From Palsa-892 sp035295845 (GTDB lineage Bacteria; Pseudomonadota; Alphaproteobacteria; Rhizobiales; Xanthobacteraceae), in the NCBI GenBank assembly GCA_035295845.1, contig DATGIF010000027.1, forward strand, positions 1 through 64,000: a DNA stretch of 64,000 nt. The letters are read 5' to 3'. Below, piece after piece: positions 42,232-54,261 of the stretch. The translations under genes were made by a program, and so were the position numbers. How positions within the stretch are numbered: the first letter of the stretch is position 1; each line of letters starts with the position of its first letter. The notes under the pieces were generated by a model. That model did not search any database. It was given only the letters and a program-made list of their open reading frames with translations, and had not been told where the DNA came from.

Positions 42232-43428
42232 TCAGCTCTGCTTAGCCCTCGGCAGGATCGCACTCAAGGGTACAATGCGAATGCCGCGTTCCTTGGCGGC
42301 TTTCGCCCAGAGTGCGATGCGCTCGATCGAAAGCGGCAAGGCATTCGCGGTGCCCACGGCTACGCCCCGTTCGGCTGCAATCGTCTCGAGCTTGGCCAGC
42401 GCGGCGTCGATGTCGGCCCAGTTCGCGGCGGCATCGATCACGAGATCGGCTTTAATGAACGGGGCCTTGGCCGCGCCGGCAGTTTGCAGCGCGACGCTCC
42501 GCGGCGAAGAGCCGTCATCGAGATAGAGAAGCCCGCGCTTGGCAATGTCACGGAGCACGGGCGCGAGTCCCGATTCGTTCGAAGTAAACCGCGTGCCCAT
42601 GTAATTCATGACGCCGACATAGCCTTGCGTTCTCGCCAGCATCCAATGCAAGCGGTCGGTGTTTTGCTCGGCGGTGAGATTCGAGAGGAGTGTTTGCGGG
42701 CCGGGATCGTTATCCGGATAGTCGAAGGGCTCCATCGGCAATTGCAACACGATCTCATGGCCGGAACTGCGCGCGCGCGCGGTCCAGCGCGAAAGATCGC
42801 TGCCATAGGGCGCAAAGGCGAGCGTGATGGAATCGGGAAGCTTGCCGATCGCTTCCGCGGTCGTGCTGGCGCCGATCCCGAGACCGCCGACGACGATGGC
42901 GATGCGGGGCAATTTGCGGTCGGCCGCGGCGGCGGCGGTACTTGCATAGACGTCGAGCGGACGCGCGCCGTCGGTTCCTATGCGCGGGATCGCGCCGTGG
43001 CGGGAGACCTCGACGAGCCGCGAGTCGGCAAGATTTCCTTCAAGGCCGGCTTGCAGGTTGGCTGCGATCGATGCCGCCACCGGATCGACATTGCGTACGA
43101 CAACCTCCTGGCGGGCGCCGCTCTTGCCGTCGATGATGGTGACGGTTCGTGCGCCGGCGAGCGTCGCGGCCGCCTTGTTGTCGGCAGGATCGCGGACGGG
43201 CGCGGCAGGAGCGAGCACGGGATCGTCTTTTTGCTTCGCCGTTGCCTTCTCGATCGCGACGAGGGCGAAAGGCTCGCCGCCATGCGGATCTTTCACAAAG
43301 ATGAGCCAGCCGAGAACGGTCACGACGAAGAGTCCAAGCGCGCCCGCAAGCAAAAGGAGCGGCGGTATCGGCAGCAGCGGCTGGCGCCGCACGCCCGTTC
43401 CGAGGGGAAGGCCGAGATCGTCCGCCAC
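42232..43428 (-). CDS. divergent polysaccharide deacetylase family protein
   Basis: A 398-residue protein. After a Pro/Arg cytoplasmic tail comes one membrane helix ([20 protein letters not shown], residues about 22-42), a linker, and a periplasmic domain beginning [23 protein letters not shown]. The motifs [36 protein letters not shown] and [19 protein letters not shown] match the divergent polysaccharide deacetylase family (DUF610, YibQ type). It begins with GTG, preceded by AAGGAG. Neighbouring ctpA and envC genes suggest a cell-wall role. Confidence 0.88.
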   Translation of the reverse strand: MADDLGLPLGTGVRRQPLLPIPPLLLLAGALGLFVVTVLGWLIFVKDPHGGEPFALVAIEKATAKQKDDPVLAPAAPVRDPADNKAAATLAGARTVTIIDGKSGARQEVVVRNVDPVAASIAANLQAGLEGNLADSRLVEVSRHGAIPRIGTDGARPLDVYASTAAAAADRKLPRIAIVVGGLGIGASTTAEAIGKLPDSITLAFAPYGSDLSRWTARARSSGHEIVLQLPMEPFDYPDNDPGPQTLLSNLTAEQNTDRLHWMLARTQGYVGVMNYMGTRFTSNESGLAPVLRDIAKRGLLYLDDGSSPRSVALQTAGAAKAPFIKADLVIDAAANWADIDAALAKLETIAAERGVAVGTANALPLSIERIALWAKAAKERGIRIVPLSAILPRAKQS

Positions 43429-43550
43429 TATCGGTCTCCTTCGACAAGCAGACCTGCCACGCTTCCGGCAAGCGCGGGAAATCAGCCGAAGATCGGGATC
43501 GGATGGTTAATGGCAGGTTAAAACGGCAGCGCGGCGCGATCGAAAAGCAA

Positions 43551-43579
43551 AAGCCCCGCCCGAAGTTCGGGCGGGGCTT
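43551..43579. terminator. bidirectional-looking terminator downstream of ctpA
   Basis: A near-perfect stem of up to 14 bp (AAGCCCCGCCCGAA / TTCGGGCGGGGCTT). On the minus strand it is followed by TTGCTTTTCG, on the plus strand by GGTTTTTCTTT. It lies 27 bases after the ctpA stop and separates ctpA from the deacetylase gene. Confidence 0.85.
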
Positions 43580-43605
43580 GGTTTTTCTTTCCCCGAGAGG
43601 GGGCC

Positions 43606-44943
43606 TCAGTTCGGGATCGCCCCCTTCGGATTCGGCGGGAAGGCCGAATTGCGCTGGACGCCACGCAGGAGGTCGAGCGCCAGCAAGAGCTGCTTGTCGT
43701 CCTTCGGATCCGGCGGAACATAGGCGGGCGAGCCCGCCTGTTCTTCCTGTTCGTCGCCGTTCTTGAGATGGCCGCGCAAGGACGACTCACCGCGCGTCTC
43801 GACCTTGCCTTTGAGCTCATCCGGCAAATCCTGGATGAGTTCGATATCGGGCGAGATGCCCTTGGCCTGGATCGAGCGGCCCGACGGCGTGTAGTAGCGC
43901 GCGGTCGTGAGCTTGAGCGCGCCGAACGATCCGATCGGGATCACGGTTTGCACCGAGCCCTTGCCGAACGAGCGGCTGCCGAGAACCGTCGCACGCTTGT
44001 GATCCTGCAACGCGCCGGCGACGATTTCGGAGGCCGAGGCCGAGCCACCATTGATCAAAACGATCAGCGGTTTGCCATTGGTGATGTCACCAGGCCGGGC
44101 ATTGTGCCGTTGCGTGTCTTCCGGATTGCGGCCGCGGGTCGATACGATCTCGCCGCGCTCAAGGAAGGCGTCGGCAACGGCGATCGCCTGATCGAGCAGG
44201 CCGCCGCCGTTGTTGCGGAGGTCAACGATGTAGCCCTTGAGCTTGTCGGCCGGGATATCGCGGTTGATATCGGCCACGCCAGCCTTCAATTGTTCGAGCG
44301 TGCGCTCGCCCTGGAAGCTGGTGATGCGGATATAGCCGACGTCGTTGCCCTCGACACGGGAACGCACGTTCTTGATCGAGATGATCTCGCGAACGATCTT
44401 TACCTCGACCGGCTTTTCGACGCCCTTGCGGGAAATCCGCAGCTGAATGGACGAATTCACCGGCCCGCGCATTTTCTCGACGGCCTGTTCGAGTGTGAGG
44501 CCTTTGACGGGCTCGTTGTCGAGATGGGTGATGAGATCGTTCGGCTGGACGCCGGCGCGCGCCGCGGGCGTTCCGTCCATCGGAGAAACGACCTTTACGA
44601 CGCCGTCTTCCATGGTGACTTCGATACCGAGGCCGCCAAATTCACCGCGCGTCTGTGTCTGCATGTCGCGGAAATTCTTGGCATCAAGGAAGGCGGAGTG
44701 GGGGTCGAGCGAGCTCAACATGCCGTTGATCGCGGACTCGATCAGCTTCGCATCATCCGGCTTCTCGACATATTGCGCACGCACGTGCTCGAAAATGTCG
44801 CCAAACAGGTTGAGCTGCCGATAGGTGTCCGAGCCCGCCGCTTCGGCGGGAGCGCCCATGAGGACGCGTGGCTGGAGAGCCAAAAGCGCGAACAAGGCAC
44901 CGGCTCCGGCTCCGAGGAAAAATAGAGAAGTCTTGCGCATCAT
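43606..44943 (-). CDS. ctpA: carboxy-terminal processing peptidase (S41 family)
   Basis: A 445-residue periplasmic serine protease. Signal anchor SLFFLGAGAGALFALLAL; PDZ domain around residues 85-170 (GGLGIEVTMEDGVVKVVSPM); S41 core with YIVDLRNNGGGLLDQAIAVA and the Ser/Lys active site in GGSASASEIVAGALQDHKRA and FGKGSVQTV. Two adjacent ATG codons (44943, 44940) overlap the stop of the upstream EnvC-like gene, so translation is coupled. The family processes membrane and cell-wall enzymes. Confidence 0.95.
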   Translation of the reverse strand: MMRKTSLFFLGAGAGALFALLALQPRVLMGAPAEAAGSDTYRQLNLFGDIFEHVRAQYVEKPDDAKLIESAINGMLSSLDPHSAFLDAKNFRDMQTQTRGEFGGLGIEVTMEDGVVKVVSPMDGTPAARAGVQPNDLITHLDNEPVKGLTLEQAVEKMRGPVNSSIQLRISRKGVEKPVEVKIVREIISIKNVRSRVEGNDVGYIRITSFQGERTLEQLKAGVADINRDIPADKLKGYIVDLRNNGGGLLDQAIAVADAFLERGEIVSTRGRNPEDTQRHNARPGDITNGKPLIVLINGGSASASEIVAGALQDHKRATVLGSRSFGKGSVQTVIPIGSFGALKLTTARYYTPSGRSIQAKGISPDIELIQDLPDELKGKVETRGESSLRGHLKNGDEQEEQAGSPAYVPPDPKDDKQLLLALDLLRGVQRNSAFPPNPKGAIPN

Positions 44944-46241
44944 CCGCGTACCTTTTCGTCTTCGGTTGTCGCCCACCAGGGGGATGGATCGATCGAGTTT
45001 CCGTCCTTGCGGAACTCGACATATAGGATCGGGTCAGAAGAGCCGAATGAGACTGCGGCCACCCGAGGTCCGCTACCCATCACCGCCACGGGCTCGCCCG
45101 CAAGGACAAACTGCCCGAGATCGACGGTAATCCGTTCCATGCCAGCCAGTAAGATATGATATCCACCGCCCGCATTAATGATCAAGAGTTGGCCATAATT
45201 GCGGAAATTTCCGGCATAAACGATCCAACCGTCACAAGGGGCGCTGACCTGCGCTCCGGGGCGAGTCGCGAGCGAAAGCCCCTTTTCGGTGCCACCGAGG
45301 CCATTCGCCGCACCATATTCATGCAGTTTTCTGCCAATGACGGGTAAAGCAAGTTTTCCCTTGGTCTGCAGGAAGGGAACCACAGGTGCCGTACGGGCAG
45401 GATCGGGCGTGATCATGGCGTTCGCTGCGCGGTCGGCATCCTCGCGCCGGGCGGCCTCCGCGGCGCGCGCGGCCGCGGCGATTTCGCTCTCCATGCGACT
45501 CACGAGATCTTGAACCGTTTCGACCTGCTTGGCGAGCGCCTGCGTGCGGCTACGTTCGCTCTCCAACGCTTTCTCGCTCTCGCTTTGCTGGCGCTGGCGC
45601 TCGTCGATAAGGGCCGAAATCCGGCGTTGGTCCTCGGCGAGCAAGGTGCGGCTTTGGGTCAGCGAATCGCGTTCGGTTGCGATATCCCGCCGTACCCGCG
45701 CGAGTTCGGAAAGATCGGAAGCGACTTTCTCCGTCTCGCTGCGCAATTCCGGAATCACGGCGCCGAGGAGAATCGCCGAGCGCACTGATTCGAGCGTATT
45801 TTCTGTCTGCAGTACCAAAGCCGGGGCAGGAGCAAGGCCCAGCCGCTCGAGTGCGGCAAGAACTTCCGTCAGAACCGCCTCGCGACCGGCAAGCGATTTC
45901 TTCAGATCAGCCTCGCGTTGATCAAGAGGGGCAAGGCGCTTTTCCGCGTCGCCGATTTTGGCTTCGGTGGCCCGAATGCGAGCGGCGGTATCCAGGAGAT
46001 CCTGCGAGAATTTCTTGCGGTCGTTCTTGATCGCGTCGATCTCGGTTCTGAGCTTGGCTTCCCCTTCGCGGGAGTGTTGCAGGCTGCCGATCAGGGCATC
46101 GAGTTCATGCAGCCGCTCGCTTCGCTCGATTTCCTTGGCGTTGGCGGCCGGCGATTGCGGCGCCTGAGCGCTCGCGGCAAGCGGTGCCGCAAAGCAGGCG
46201 AGCGCGACCAAGCTGCGAAAGACACGAATCATAAGGTGCAT
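44940..46241 (-). CDS. EnvC-like murein hydrolase activator (M23 domain)
   Basis: A 433-residue secreted protein: signal peptide (MIRVFRSLVALACFAAPLAA), a long coiled coil (about residues 35-260, rich in Glu/Arg/Ala/Gln) and a C-terminal LytM/M23 domain (VSAPCDGWIVYAGNFRNYGQ, INAGGGYHILLAGMERI). The usual zinc ligand in the first motif (G-x-x-x-D) is not obvious and the second reads YHILLAG rather than HLS, so like EnvC it is probably a degenerate activator of amidases, not a peptidase. It overlaps ctpA and shares its operon with rlmH and rsfS. Confidence 0.87.
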   Translation of the reverse strand: MHLMIRVFRSLVALACFAAPLAASAQAPQSPAANAKEIERSERLHELDALIGSLQHSREGEAKLRTEIDAIKNDRKKFSQDLLDTAARIRATEAKIGDAEKRLAPLDQREADLKKSLAGREAVLTEVLAALERLGLAPAPALVLQTENTLESVRSAILLGAVIPELRSETEKVASDLSELARVRRDIATERDSLTQSRTLLAEDQRRISALIDERQRQQSESEKALESERSRTQALAKQVETVQDLVSRMESEIAAAARAAEAARREDADRAANAMITPDPARTAPVVPFLQTKGKLALPVIGRKLHEYGAANGLGGTEKGLSLATRPGAQVSAPCDGWIVYAGNFRNYGQLLIINAGGGYHILLAGMERITVDLGQFVLAGEPVAVMGSGPRVAAVSFGSSDPILYVEFRKDGNSIDPSPWWATTEDEKVRG

Positions 46242-46286
46242 TCTGCCATTGCGATCTGGCTTTGGTGCGGCCCGGATGCGGCGGCT

Positions 46287-46769
46287 TCAGGCGCGATGGT
46301 AGGGATGGTCCAGGAGGATCGTTAAGGCCCGATAAATTTGCTCCGCGAGCAGAATACGCACGAGCTGGTGGGGCAGCGTTGCGGCCCCGAAGGCCAGAAT
46401 AAGATCGGCCCCGGCGCGGACCTCATCTGCGAGGCCGTCGGCGCCGCCGATGATAAAAAGCGTGGCTGGCGCGCCCGCGTCGCGAAAGGCGACAAGCCGT
46501 TTGGCAAAATCGACGCTGGTCAGGTTCTTGCCGCGGGCATCGAGAACGACGCGGCGCGCCCCCGATATCGACCATTTCTTGAGGGCATTGGCTTCTTCCG
46601 CCATGCGGTCGGCCGGGCGCCGGGCGCTGCTCTCGGAGACTTCGACCGCTTCGAGCGGGGCGAGATTCACGGGCTTGCCGCTCATGTTCGCGCGCTTGAG
46701 GTAACGATCGAGCAACTCGCGCTCGGGGCCGGCCTTCAGCCGCCCCACCGCCGCGATTCGCAAGCGCAT
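46287..46769 (-). CDS. rlmH: 23S rRNA pseudouridine-1915 N3-methyltransferase
   Basis: SPOUT-class methyltransferase acting on helix 69 of 23S rRNA in assembled ribosomes. The 160-residue protein has the knotted SAM site FIIGGADGLADEVRAGADL and the C-terminal LPHQLVRILLAEQIYRALTI plus HPYHR, diagnostic for the family. It follows rsfS by 21 bp on the same strand. Confidence 0.96.
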   Translation of the reverse strand: MRLRIAAVGRLKAGPERELLDRYLKRANMSGKPVNLAPLEAVEVSESSARRPADRMAEEANALKKWSISGARRVVLDARGKNLTSVDFAKRLVAFRDAGAPATLFIIGGADGLADEVRAGADLILAFGAATLPHQLVRILLAEQIYRALTILLDHPYHRA

Positions 46770-46790
46770 CGCAGGCTCTCGCGCTTGTAC

Positions 46791-47270
46791 TCAGGATTTC
46801 GCGGAACGGGCGCGCGCCCACATTTTTTCGAGATTGTAGAATTCGCGCACCTCGGGGCGGAACACGTGCACGATCACGTCGCTGGCGTCGATGAGAACCC
46901 AGTCGCAATGCGGCAGGCCTTCGATGCGCACGCCGGAAACGCCGCGCTTTGCAAGCGCCTCGACGACGTTCTCGGCGATCGCGCCGACATGGCGGTGCGA
47001 ACGCCCGCAGGTGACCACCATGTAGTCGGCGATCGTCGTCTTGCCTTTGAGATCGATACGGATGGTTTCGGTGGCCTTTTGATCGTCGAGCCGCGCGAGA
47101 ATGGTCTTCAGCATCTCTTCGGAGGAAGGACGCGTGCCGGCGGCCTCCGCCTGGGACTTACGGGCAACTGCTACGCGCTGGCTGGCCAGGGCTTGTTTAC
47201 CTTTGCTTCCGCTCGCGGGCCGGCGGCGAATCACCTTGCCGCCGGATACTTTCCGAACATATCGGGTCAT
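46791..47270 (-). CDS. rsfS: ribosomal silencing factor RsfS
   Basis: Binds uL14 on the 50S subunit and blocks subunit joining when nutrients are scarce. The 159-residue protein has a basic N-terminal extension of about 50 residues (KVSGGKVIRRRPASGSKGKQ) and then the RsfS core (ADYMVVTCGRSHRHVGAIAE, LPHCDWVLIDASDVIVHVF, EFYNLEKMW). The start at 47270 keeps the extension. The usual nadD-rsfS-rlmH order is preserved. Confidence 0.94.
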   Translation of the reverse strand: MTRYVRKVSGGKVIRRRPASGSKGKQALASQRVAVARKSQAEAAGTRPSSEEMLKTILARLDDQKATETIRIDLKGKTTIADYMVVTCGRSHRHVGAIAENVVEALAKRGVSGVRIEGLPHCDWVLIDASDVIVHVFRPEVREFYNLEKMWARARSAKS

Positions 47271-47281
47271 CGTCGGGATTT

Positions 47282-47971
47282 TCAACCCTTTCGCTTTTTC
47301 GCCGTTCTCGCCGCCCGGAGCGCGGTGGACGACAATTCCGATTTCAAGCCGTGGAGGAAAACCCATACCGGCGGGCGCAAGAGCGGAAGCAGGGGGGCGT
47401 CACTTTCGTCGATACGGGCGCGGGCGAGGGCGCTGGCGGCGGGCGTCGAGAGTGCCGACAGGTCGTAATCCGGACGGTCGATCACGGCGATCGGGATCAT
47501 GTTTGCAAGCGCGCGCCAATTCTTCCAGCGATGGAATCCCGCGAGATTATCGGCGCCAATCACGAAAACGAAATGAACGTGGGGATAACGAGCTTTTAAC
47601 TTGGCGACAGTGTCGGCGGTGAAGTGCGTATGAAGGGCGGCTTCAATGCCGGTCACCTCGACGGCGGGATGCGCCATCGCCTTGCGGCTCATTTCGATTC
47701 GCTTGGCGAGCGGCGGCAGCGCGTGGTTGTCCTTCAACGGATTGCCCGGCGTCACCAGCCACCAGACGCGGTCAAGGCCGAGGCGTTTCAAGGCCAAGAG
47801 GCTCGCGGCGCGATGGGCGTCATGCGGCGGATTGAAGGTGCCGCCGAAGAGGCCGACGCGCATGCCGGGCAGCGCGATCGGAAACGGAATGCGTTCGGTG
47901 AGCGGGGCGCGCTTGTTGCCGGTGCCGCGCGGCCTGCGGACGGGTTTCCGTTTCCGGCTGCGAGATCTCAT
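47282..47971 (-). CDS. nadD: nicotinate-nucleotide adenylyltransferase
   Basis: Makes deamido-NAD from nicotinate mononucleotide and ATP. The 229-residue protein shows the HIGH-type motif [16 protein letters not shown] and the C-terminal SSTALR (ISSTxxR motif). About 36 basic residues precede the domain if the ATG at 47971, overlapping the proA stop, is used; a Met at 47863 starts directly at the domain. It is coupled to proA and followed by rsfS. Confidence 0.93.
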   Translation of the reverse strand: MRSRSRKRKPVRRPRGTGNKRAPLTERIPFPIALPGMRVGLFGGTFNPPHDAHRAASLLALKRLGLDRVWWLVTPGNPLKDNHALPPLAKRIEMSRKAMAHPAVEVTGIEAALHTHFTADTVAKLKARYPHVHFVFVIGADNLAGFHRWKNWRALANMIPIAVIDRPDYDLSALSTPAASALARARIDESDAPLLPLLRPPVWVFLHGLKSELSSTALRAARTAKKRKG

Positions 47972-49263
47972 CCGGGCCGGGTTTGTCCGTTGCCGTGGAT
48001 GCGGTACTTGAACGAGGTCAATTGCTCGGCGCCCACGGGTCCGCGCGCGTGCAGACGGCCGGTGGCGATCCCGATCTCGCCGCCGAAGCCGAATTCGCCG
48101 CCATCGGCGAACTGGGTCGAGGCGTTGTGCAGGACGATCGCGGAATCGACCTCGTTGAGAAAAATCTCCGCGGCTTTCTGGTCGCCGGTGATGATCGAAT
48201 CGGTGTGATGCGAGCCGTAGCGGTCGATATGGGCAATCGCCGCGTGCAAGCCGTCGACGACGCCGACGGTGATAATGGCGTCGAGATATTCGGTGGACCA
48301 ATCCTCGGCGGTGGCGGGAACGACGCGGGCATCGACTTTTCGCGTCTCCGGATCGCCGCGCACCTCGCAGCCGGCGTCGATCAGCATCTGCACGAGGGGC
48401 TTCAGATGCGAGGAAGCAAGCCTCTTGTCGACGAGCAGCGTTTCGGCGGCGCCGCAGACGCCGGTGCGCCGCATCTTCGCGTTCAAGACGATCTTCTTCG
48501 CCATGTCGAGATCGGCGGGCGCATGCACATAGACGTGGCAGACGCCTTCGAGATGGGCGAAGACGGGAACGCGCGCCTCCGCCTGCACGCGGCCGACGAG
48601 GCTCTTGCCGCCGCGCGGCACCACCACGTCGACCATGCCGTCAAGGCCCGCAAGCAGAAAGCCGACGGCGGCGCGGTCGCGCGTCGGCACGAGCTGCAAG
48701 GCGTCGGCGGGCAGACCTTCGCGCGCGAGACCCTTCGCCATCGCGGCGTGAATCGCGCGCGCCGAGCGGAAGCTTTCGGAGCCGCCGCGCAGGATCACGG
48801 CGTTGCCGGCCTTGATCGAAAGCGCGCCGGCATCGGCGGTGACGTTGGGGCGGCTTTCATAGACGACCGCGACGACGCCGAGCGGCGTGCGCACGCGCTC
48901 GATCTTCAATCCGTTCGGACGCTGCCAGCTGGCGATCACTTCGCCGACCGGATCGGCGACGAGAGCGACGGCGTCGATGCCGTCGGCCATGGCGGCGACG
49001 CGTTTTTCATCGAGCATGAGGCGGTCGAGGAAGGCGGCGGTCGCGTTTTCGCGCCGCGCGGCGTCGAAATCCTCGGCGTTGGCGCGGAGGATGGCGGCTG
49101 AATTTTCGCGCAGATCAGCCGCTGCCGCGCGGAGGCCCGCGGATTTTCGCGCAGGCGCGGCGAGGGCCAAAACGCGGGCGGCGGCGCGGGCGCGCGCGCC
49201 AATGCCGCGCATCAATTGCGCGATATCGCCGCCCGTTTCGACCGATTCCAGCCGCGCTTCCAT
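47968..49263 (-). CDS. proA: glutamate-5-semialdehyde dehydrogenase (gamma-glutamyl phosphate reductase)
   Basis: Second step of proline synthesis, 431 residues of the aldehyde-dehydrogenase fold. The catalytic Cys lies in [16 protein letters not shown]. The substrate loop is [20 protein letters not shown]; the C-terminal [20 protein letters not shown] is diagnostic. It follows proB by 4 bp and overlaps nadD. Confidence 0.97.
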   Translation of the reverse strand: MEARLESVETGGDIAQLMRGIGARARAAARVLALAAPARKSAGLRAAAADLRENSAAILRANAEDFDAARRENATAAFLDRLMLDEKRVAAMADGIDAVALVADPVGEVIASWQRPNGLKIERVRTPLGVVAVVYESRPNVTADAGALSIKAGNAVILRGGSESFRSARAIHAAMAKGLAREGLPADALQLVPTRDRAAVGFLLAGLDGMVDVVVPRGGKSLVGRVQAEARVPVFAHLEGVCHVYVHAPADLDMAKKIVLNAKMRRTGVCGAAETLLVDKRLASSHLKPLVQMLIDAGCEVRGDPETRKVDARVVPATAEDWSTEYLDAIITVGVVDGLHAAIAHIDRYGSHHTDSIITGDQKAAEIFLNEVDSAIVLHNASTQFADGGEFGFGGEIGIATGRLHARGPVGAEQLTSFKYRIHGNGQTRPG

Positions 49264-49267
49264 GCTC

Positions 49268-51515
<2,248 letters not shown>

Positions 51516-51608
51516 ACGTAGTAGGGGCGTGGCGTGGCTCGCTGTTGCAGCCTGAAACATGCCTTTGTCATACAACATCCATAGAGCCGTCATAACGGTC
51601 CGGGCGTC

Positions 51609-52529
51609 ATGTCCATGCAAGCCATGAGTCGCAGCATCGCGAGCCCAAAATCCGCGCTTGCCGCGGGGATCGGCCTCATGCTTCTCGGCTGCTTCGTGTT
51701 CTCGCTGAACGACGCGCTGGGAAAGTGGCTGGTCGCCACCTATTCGGTCGGCGAATTGCTTTTGATCCGGAGCGCCGCCGCGCTCTGCGTGCTCGCGCCC
51801 CTGGCCTACCGCGAGGGCTTCGCCGTCTTCGCCGCGATGCTGCGCCCGCGCCTGCAGCTCTTGCGCGTCGCGCTTTCTTCGCTCGAGGTCGGCTTCTTCT
51901 TTTGGGCGGTCAGCTATCTGCCGCTCGCCGACGTGACGACGTTCTATCTCGCGGGGCCGATTTTCGTGACCGCCTTGTCGCCCTTCCTGCTCGGCGAGAC
52001 CATCGGCTGGAAACGTTGCGCGGCGGTTATCATGGGCTTTGCCGGCGTGGTGATCGCGATGCGCCCCTCGAGCGCGGTCTTCGGCATGCCTTCGCTGATC
52101 GCGCTCGGCGGCAGCATCCTCTTCGCGCTGCAGATGATGGTGACGAGGAGCCTCCGCGGCACGCGGGACATCGTGCTGGCGACGACACAAATCGCCAGCA
52201 CGTTCGTGCTCGGCGTCCTGACCGCGCCGTTCGGCTGGGTGACGCCGGGCGCCCGCGATCTCGGCCTGTTCGCGCTCCTCGGCGTCGTCGCGATATTCGG
52301 GCTTTTCTGCGTCAACCGCTCGCTGAAGCTCGCGCCGGCGAGCGTCGTCGTCCCCTATCAGTACTCGTTCATCCTGTGGGCGATGATCCTCGGCTATTTC
52401 GTCTTCGGCGACGTGCCGGGCGCGCTGCTCGTTCTCGGCGCCGCGATTATCGTCGGCGCCGGAATATTCATCTTCTGGCGTGAGAACGCCGCGACCGGCA
52501 GCGACGAAGCCTTGCCGCCGGTGGCGTAG
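51609..52529 (+). CDS. DMT-superfamily (EamA) transporter
   Basis: A 306-residue membrane protein with about ten hydrophobic segments in two EamA repeats (ALAAGIGLMLLGCFVFSLND ... and IALGGSILFALQMMVTRSL ...). The sequence VSYLPLADVTTFYLAGPIFV is typical of EamA exporters/uptake permeases. The substrate is unknown. It is the only plus-strand gene inside a long minus-strand ribosomal/proline block. Palindromic repeats sit on both sides. Confidence 0.88.
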   Translation: MSMQAMSRSIASPKSALAAGIGLMLLGCFVFSLNDALGKWLVATYSVGELLLIRSAAALCVLAPLAYREGFAVFAAMLRPRLQLLRVALSSLEVGFFFWAVSYLPLADVTTFYLAGPIFVTALSPFLLGETIGWKRCAAVIMGFAGVVIAMRPSSAVFGMPSLIALGGSILFALQMMVTRSLRGTRDIVLATTQIASTFVLGVLTAPFGWVTPGARDLGLFALLGVVAIFGLFCVNRSLKLAPASVVVPYQYSFILWAMILGYFVFGDVPGALLVLGAAIIVGAGIFIFWRENAATGSDEALPPVA

Positions 52530-52552
52530 GGATTTTTCAACGACGGCTCCAC

Positions 52553-52670
52553 CGTCATGGCCGGGCTTGTCCCGGCCATCCACGTCTTTGCAGCAAGAAA
52601 GGCGTGGATGCCCGGCACAAGGTTTACACTTGGGCCGGCCAAAGGCCGGACCCGAGTGCCGGGCATGACG
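52553..52670. repeat. multi-hairpin palindromic repeat element, copy 2, with nested palindrome
   Basis: Same orientation and near-identical to the copy at 51434 except for an extra stretch of about 36 bp in the loop of the third hairpin. The insert (52627-52658) is itself an imperfect inverted repeat, CACTTGGGCCGGCC / GGCCGGACCCGAGTG. It lies just past the end of the GNAT gene and of the DMT transporter. Confidence 0.85.
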
Positions 52671-52678
52671 AAGGAGAT

Positions 52679-53317
52679 TCATCGCACGCTCTTTTTCCGC
52701 TCGACGGCGATCTTCGGCAGGCCGCTCTTGCCCCATTCGCGGAGCGACGCCCAGATCTTGCGCTCGAGCCGGAACCAGTCGGCGGGCACGGAAGCGCCGA
52801 GCGCGCGCACGCGCATGAGCGCCGCCCCCGTCCACTGGAAGCCGCACTTCTCGATGACGCGGCGCGACGCAAGGTTCGTCACCCGGCAGCCGGCATCGAC
52901 GGCGTCGAGATCGGTGACGCTGAACAGGTGATCGATCACCGCCCGCACCGCTTCCGTGGCGTAGCCGCGGCCCCAGTAAGGCTCGCCGATCCAGTAGCCG
53001 ATCTCCGGCTGCTCGTCGTTGCGGCGGCCATAGCCGCAGGCGCCCACGATCGCGCCGCCTTCGGCCTTGGCGGTGACCGCGAAGGTCCAGCCGCTTCTTT
53101 CCTCGGAGAGCGACTCGATCCAGGCCCTGGCGTCGTCGATCCCGTAGGGATGCGGGATCAGCGTCGTCATCTCGGCGATTTTGCGATTGTTGGCGAGACG
53201 GGCGATTGCTTTTGCGTCGTCGAGCCTGGGCGCGCGCAAGAACAGCCGCTCGGTCTCGAGCACGGGCGTGCTCGAGGGTCCCGGGGAAACACCGCAAGTC
53301 ATCTGTAGGGCCGCCAT
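52679..53317 (-). CDS. GNAT acetyltransferase of the RimJ/RimL type
   Basis: A 212-residue protein: TERLFLRAPRLDDAKAIARL at the N-terminus, IVGACGYGRRNDEQPEIGYW, the acetyl-CoA loop PYWGRGYATEAVRAVIDHLF and NLASRRVIEKCGFQWTG. These fit the Acetyltransf_3 group that includes ribosomal-protein N-acetylases, but the target is not known. AAGGAG precedes the ATG at 53317. Downstream of rpmA on the same strand, as in many rhizobia. Confidence 0.87.
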   Translation of the reverse strand: MAALQMTCGVSPGPSSTPVLETERLFLRAPRLDDAKAIARLANNRKIAEMTTLIPHPYGIDDARAWIESLSEERSGWTFAVTAKAEGGAIVGACGYGRRNDEQPEIGYWIGEPYWGRGYATEAVRAVIDHLFSVTDLDAVDAGCRVTNLASRRVIEKCGFQWTGAALMRVRALGASVPADWFRLERKIWASLREWGKSGLPKIAVERKKSVR

Positions 53318-53338
53318 GACGGGCTCCTTCGAAATGCG

Positions 53339-53367
53339 CGAGGGGGAGACGCTTTGTCTCCCCCTCG
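53339..53367. other. perfect 12-bp hairpin between rpmA and the GNAT gene
   Basis: CGAGGGGGAGAC pairs with GTCTCCCCCTCG across a GCTTT loop. There is no T run on the minus strand, so it is not a standard terminator. It may be a processing or attenuating stem in the rplU-rpmA transcript. Confidence 0.5.
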
Positions 53368-53441
53368 GAAATCCTGGACCCGTTTTACGGAGGTCCCGCG
53401 GGGGCGACATGCGCCGGCGGGATCCTCGCTGATCTCCGCCG

Positions 53442-53711
53442 TTACTTGGCCGTAGCCTCCATCGGGACTACGGAAACTGTGACGCGGTCTTTAGCCTTGG
53501 TGCGGTACTGAACTTTGCCGTTTTGAAGCGCGAAAAGGGTGTGGTCGCGGCCGATGCCTACGTTGGCGCCGGCATGCCATTTCGTTCCGCGCTGGCGCAC
53601 GATGATCTTGCCGGGCGAAACGGATTCGCCGCCAAAAATCTTCACGCCGAGCCGGCGACCAGCCGAGTCGCGCCCGTTGCGTGAGGAACCGCCTGCCTTC
53701 TTGTGCGCCAT
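53442..53711 (-). CDS. rpmA: 50S ribosomal protein L27
   Basis: The 89-residue protein has the L27 signature [20 protein letters not shown] and [20 protein letters not shown]. The N-terminal tail begins directly with AHKK, without the cleavable leader found in Firmicutes. It lies 49 bp after rplU, the standard pairing. Confidence 0.98.
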   Translation of the reverse strand: MAHKKAGGSSRNGRDSAGRRLGVKIFGGESVSPGKIIVRQRGTKWHAGANVGIGRDHTLFALQNGKVQYRTKAKDRVTVSVVPMEATAK

Positions 53712-53760
53712 CTCTAACTCCGAGTCGTTCTCTATCTAACGTAGTTCGGCGACAAAATCA

Positions 53761-54204
53761 TTACTTCTTTTTGCTTTTTTCTTTCGGCTTTGCCGCCTTC
53801 GCCTTTGCTTTTGTTGCCGCGGGCTTTTCCTCGCCCTCCGCTTTCGGGGCTTTCGCCTTTTGCGGCCGCGGCTTCGCGGTCTTCGAAGGCTGCTTGCCGT
53901 CGGTGAGGATTTCGGTGATCCGCACCAGCGTGAAATCGTCGCGATAGCCGCGCTTGCGGCGCGAATTCTTGCGGCGGCGCTTCTTGAAGGCGATGACCTT
54001 GTCGCCGCGCTCATGCCCGACGATTTCGGCCGCCACCAGCGCGCCCGACACCAGCGGCGCGCCGATCGAGGGCTTGTCGCCGCCGAGCACCATCACCGGG
54101 AAGGTGACGATCTCGCCTTCCTTCGCCGCGAGCTTGCCGAGGCGGAGCGTTTGATCTTCGGCGACCGTGTATTGCTTGCCGCCCGTCTTGATGACCGCGA
54201 ACAT
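53761..54204 (-). CDS. rplU: 50S ribosomal protein L21 with Lys/Ala-rich C-terminal tail
   Basis: Residues 1-103 are ordinary bL21 (MFAVIKTGGKQYTVAEDQTL; KKRRRKNSRRKRGYRDDFTL). A further tail of about 43 residues (SKTAKPRPQKAKAPKAEGEE... ending KSKKK) is added. Similar tails occur in other alphaproteobacterial L21 proteins. It leads rplU-rpmA; a 200-bp upstream region carries several hairpins. Confidence 0.97.
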   Translation of the reverse strand: MFAVIKTGGKQYTVAEDQTLRLGKLAAKEGEIVTFPVMVLGGDKPSIGAPLVSGALVAAEIVGHERGDKVIAFKKRRRKNSRRKRGYRDDFTLVRITEILTDGKQPSKTAKPRPQKAKAPKAEGEEKPAATKAKAKAAKPKEKSKKK

Positions 54205-54261
54205 CGCAGGATTCCACTTATTTTGCGCAGCCTGCGCATGCCAGGCCGCGTGTTTTTGGGC

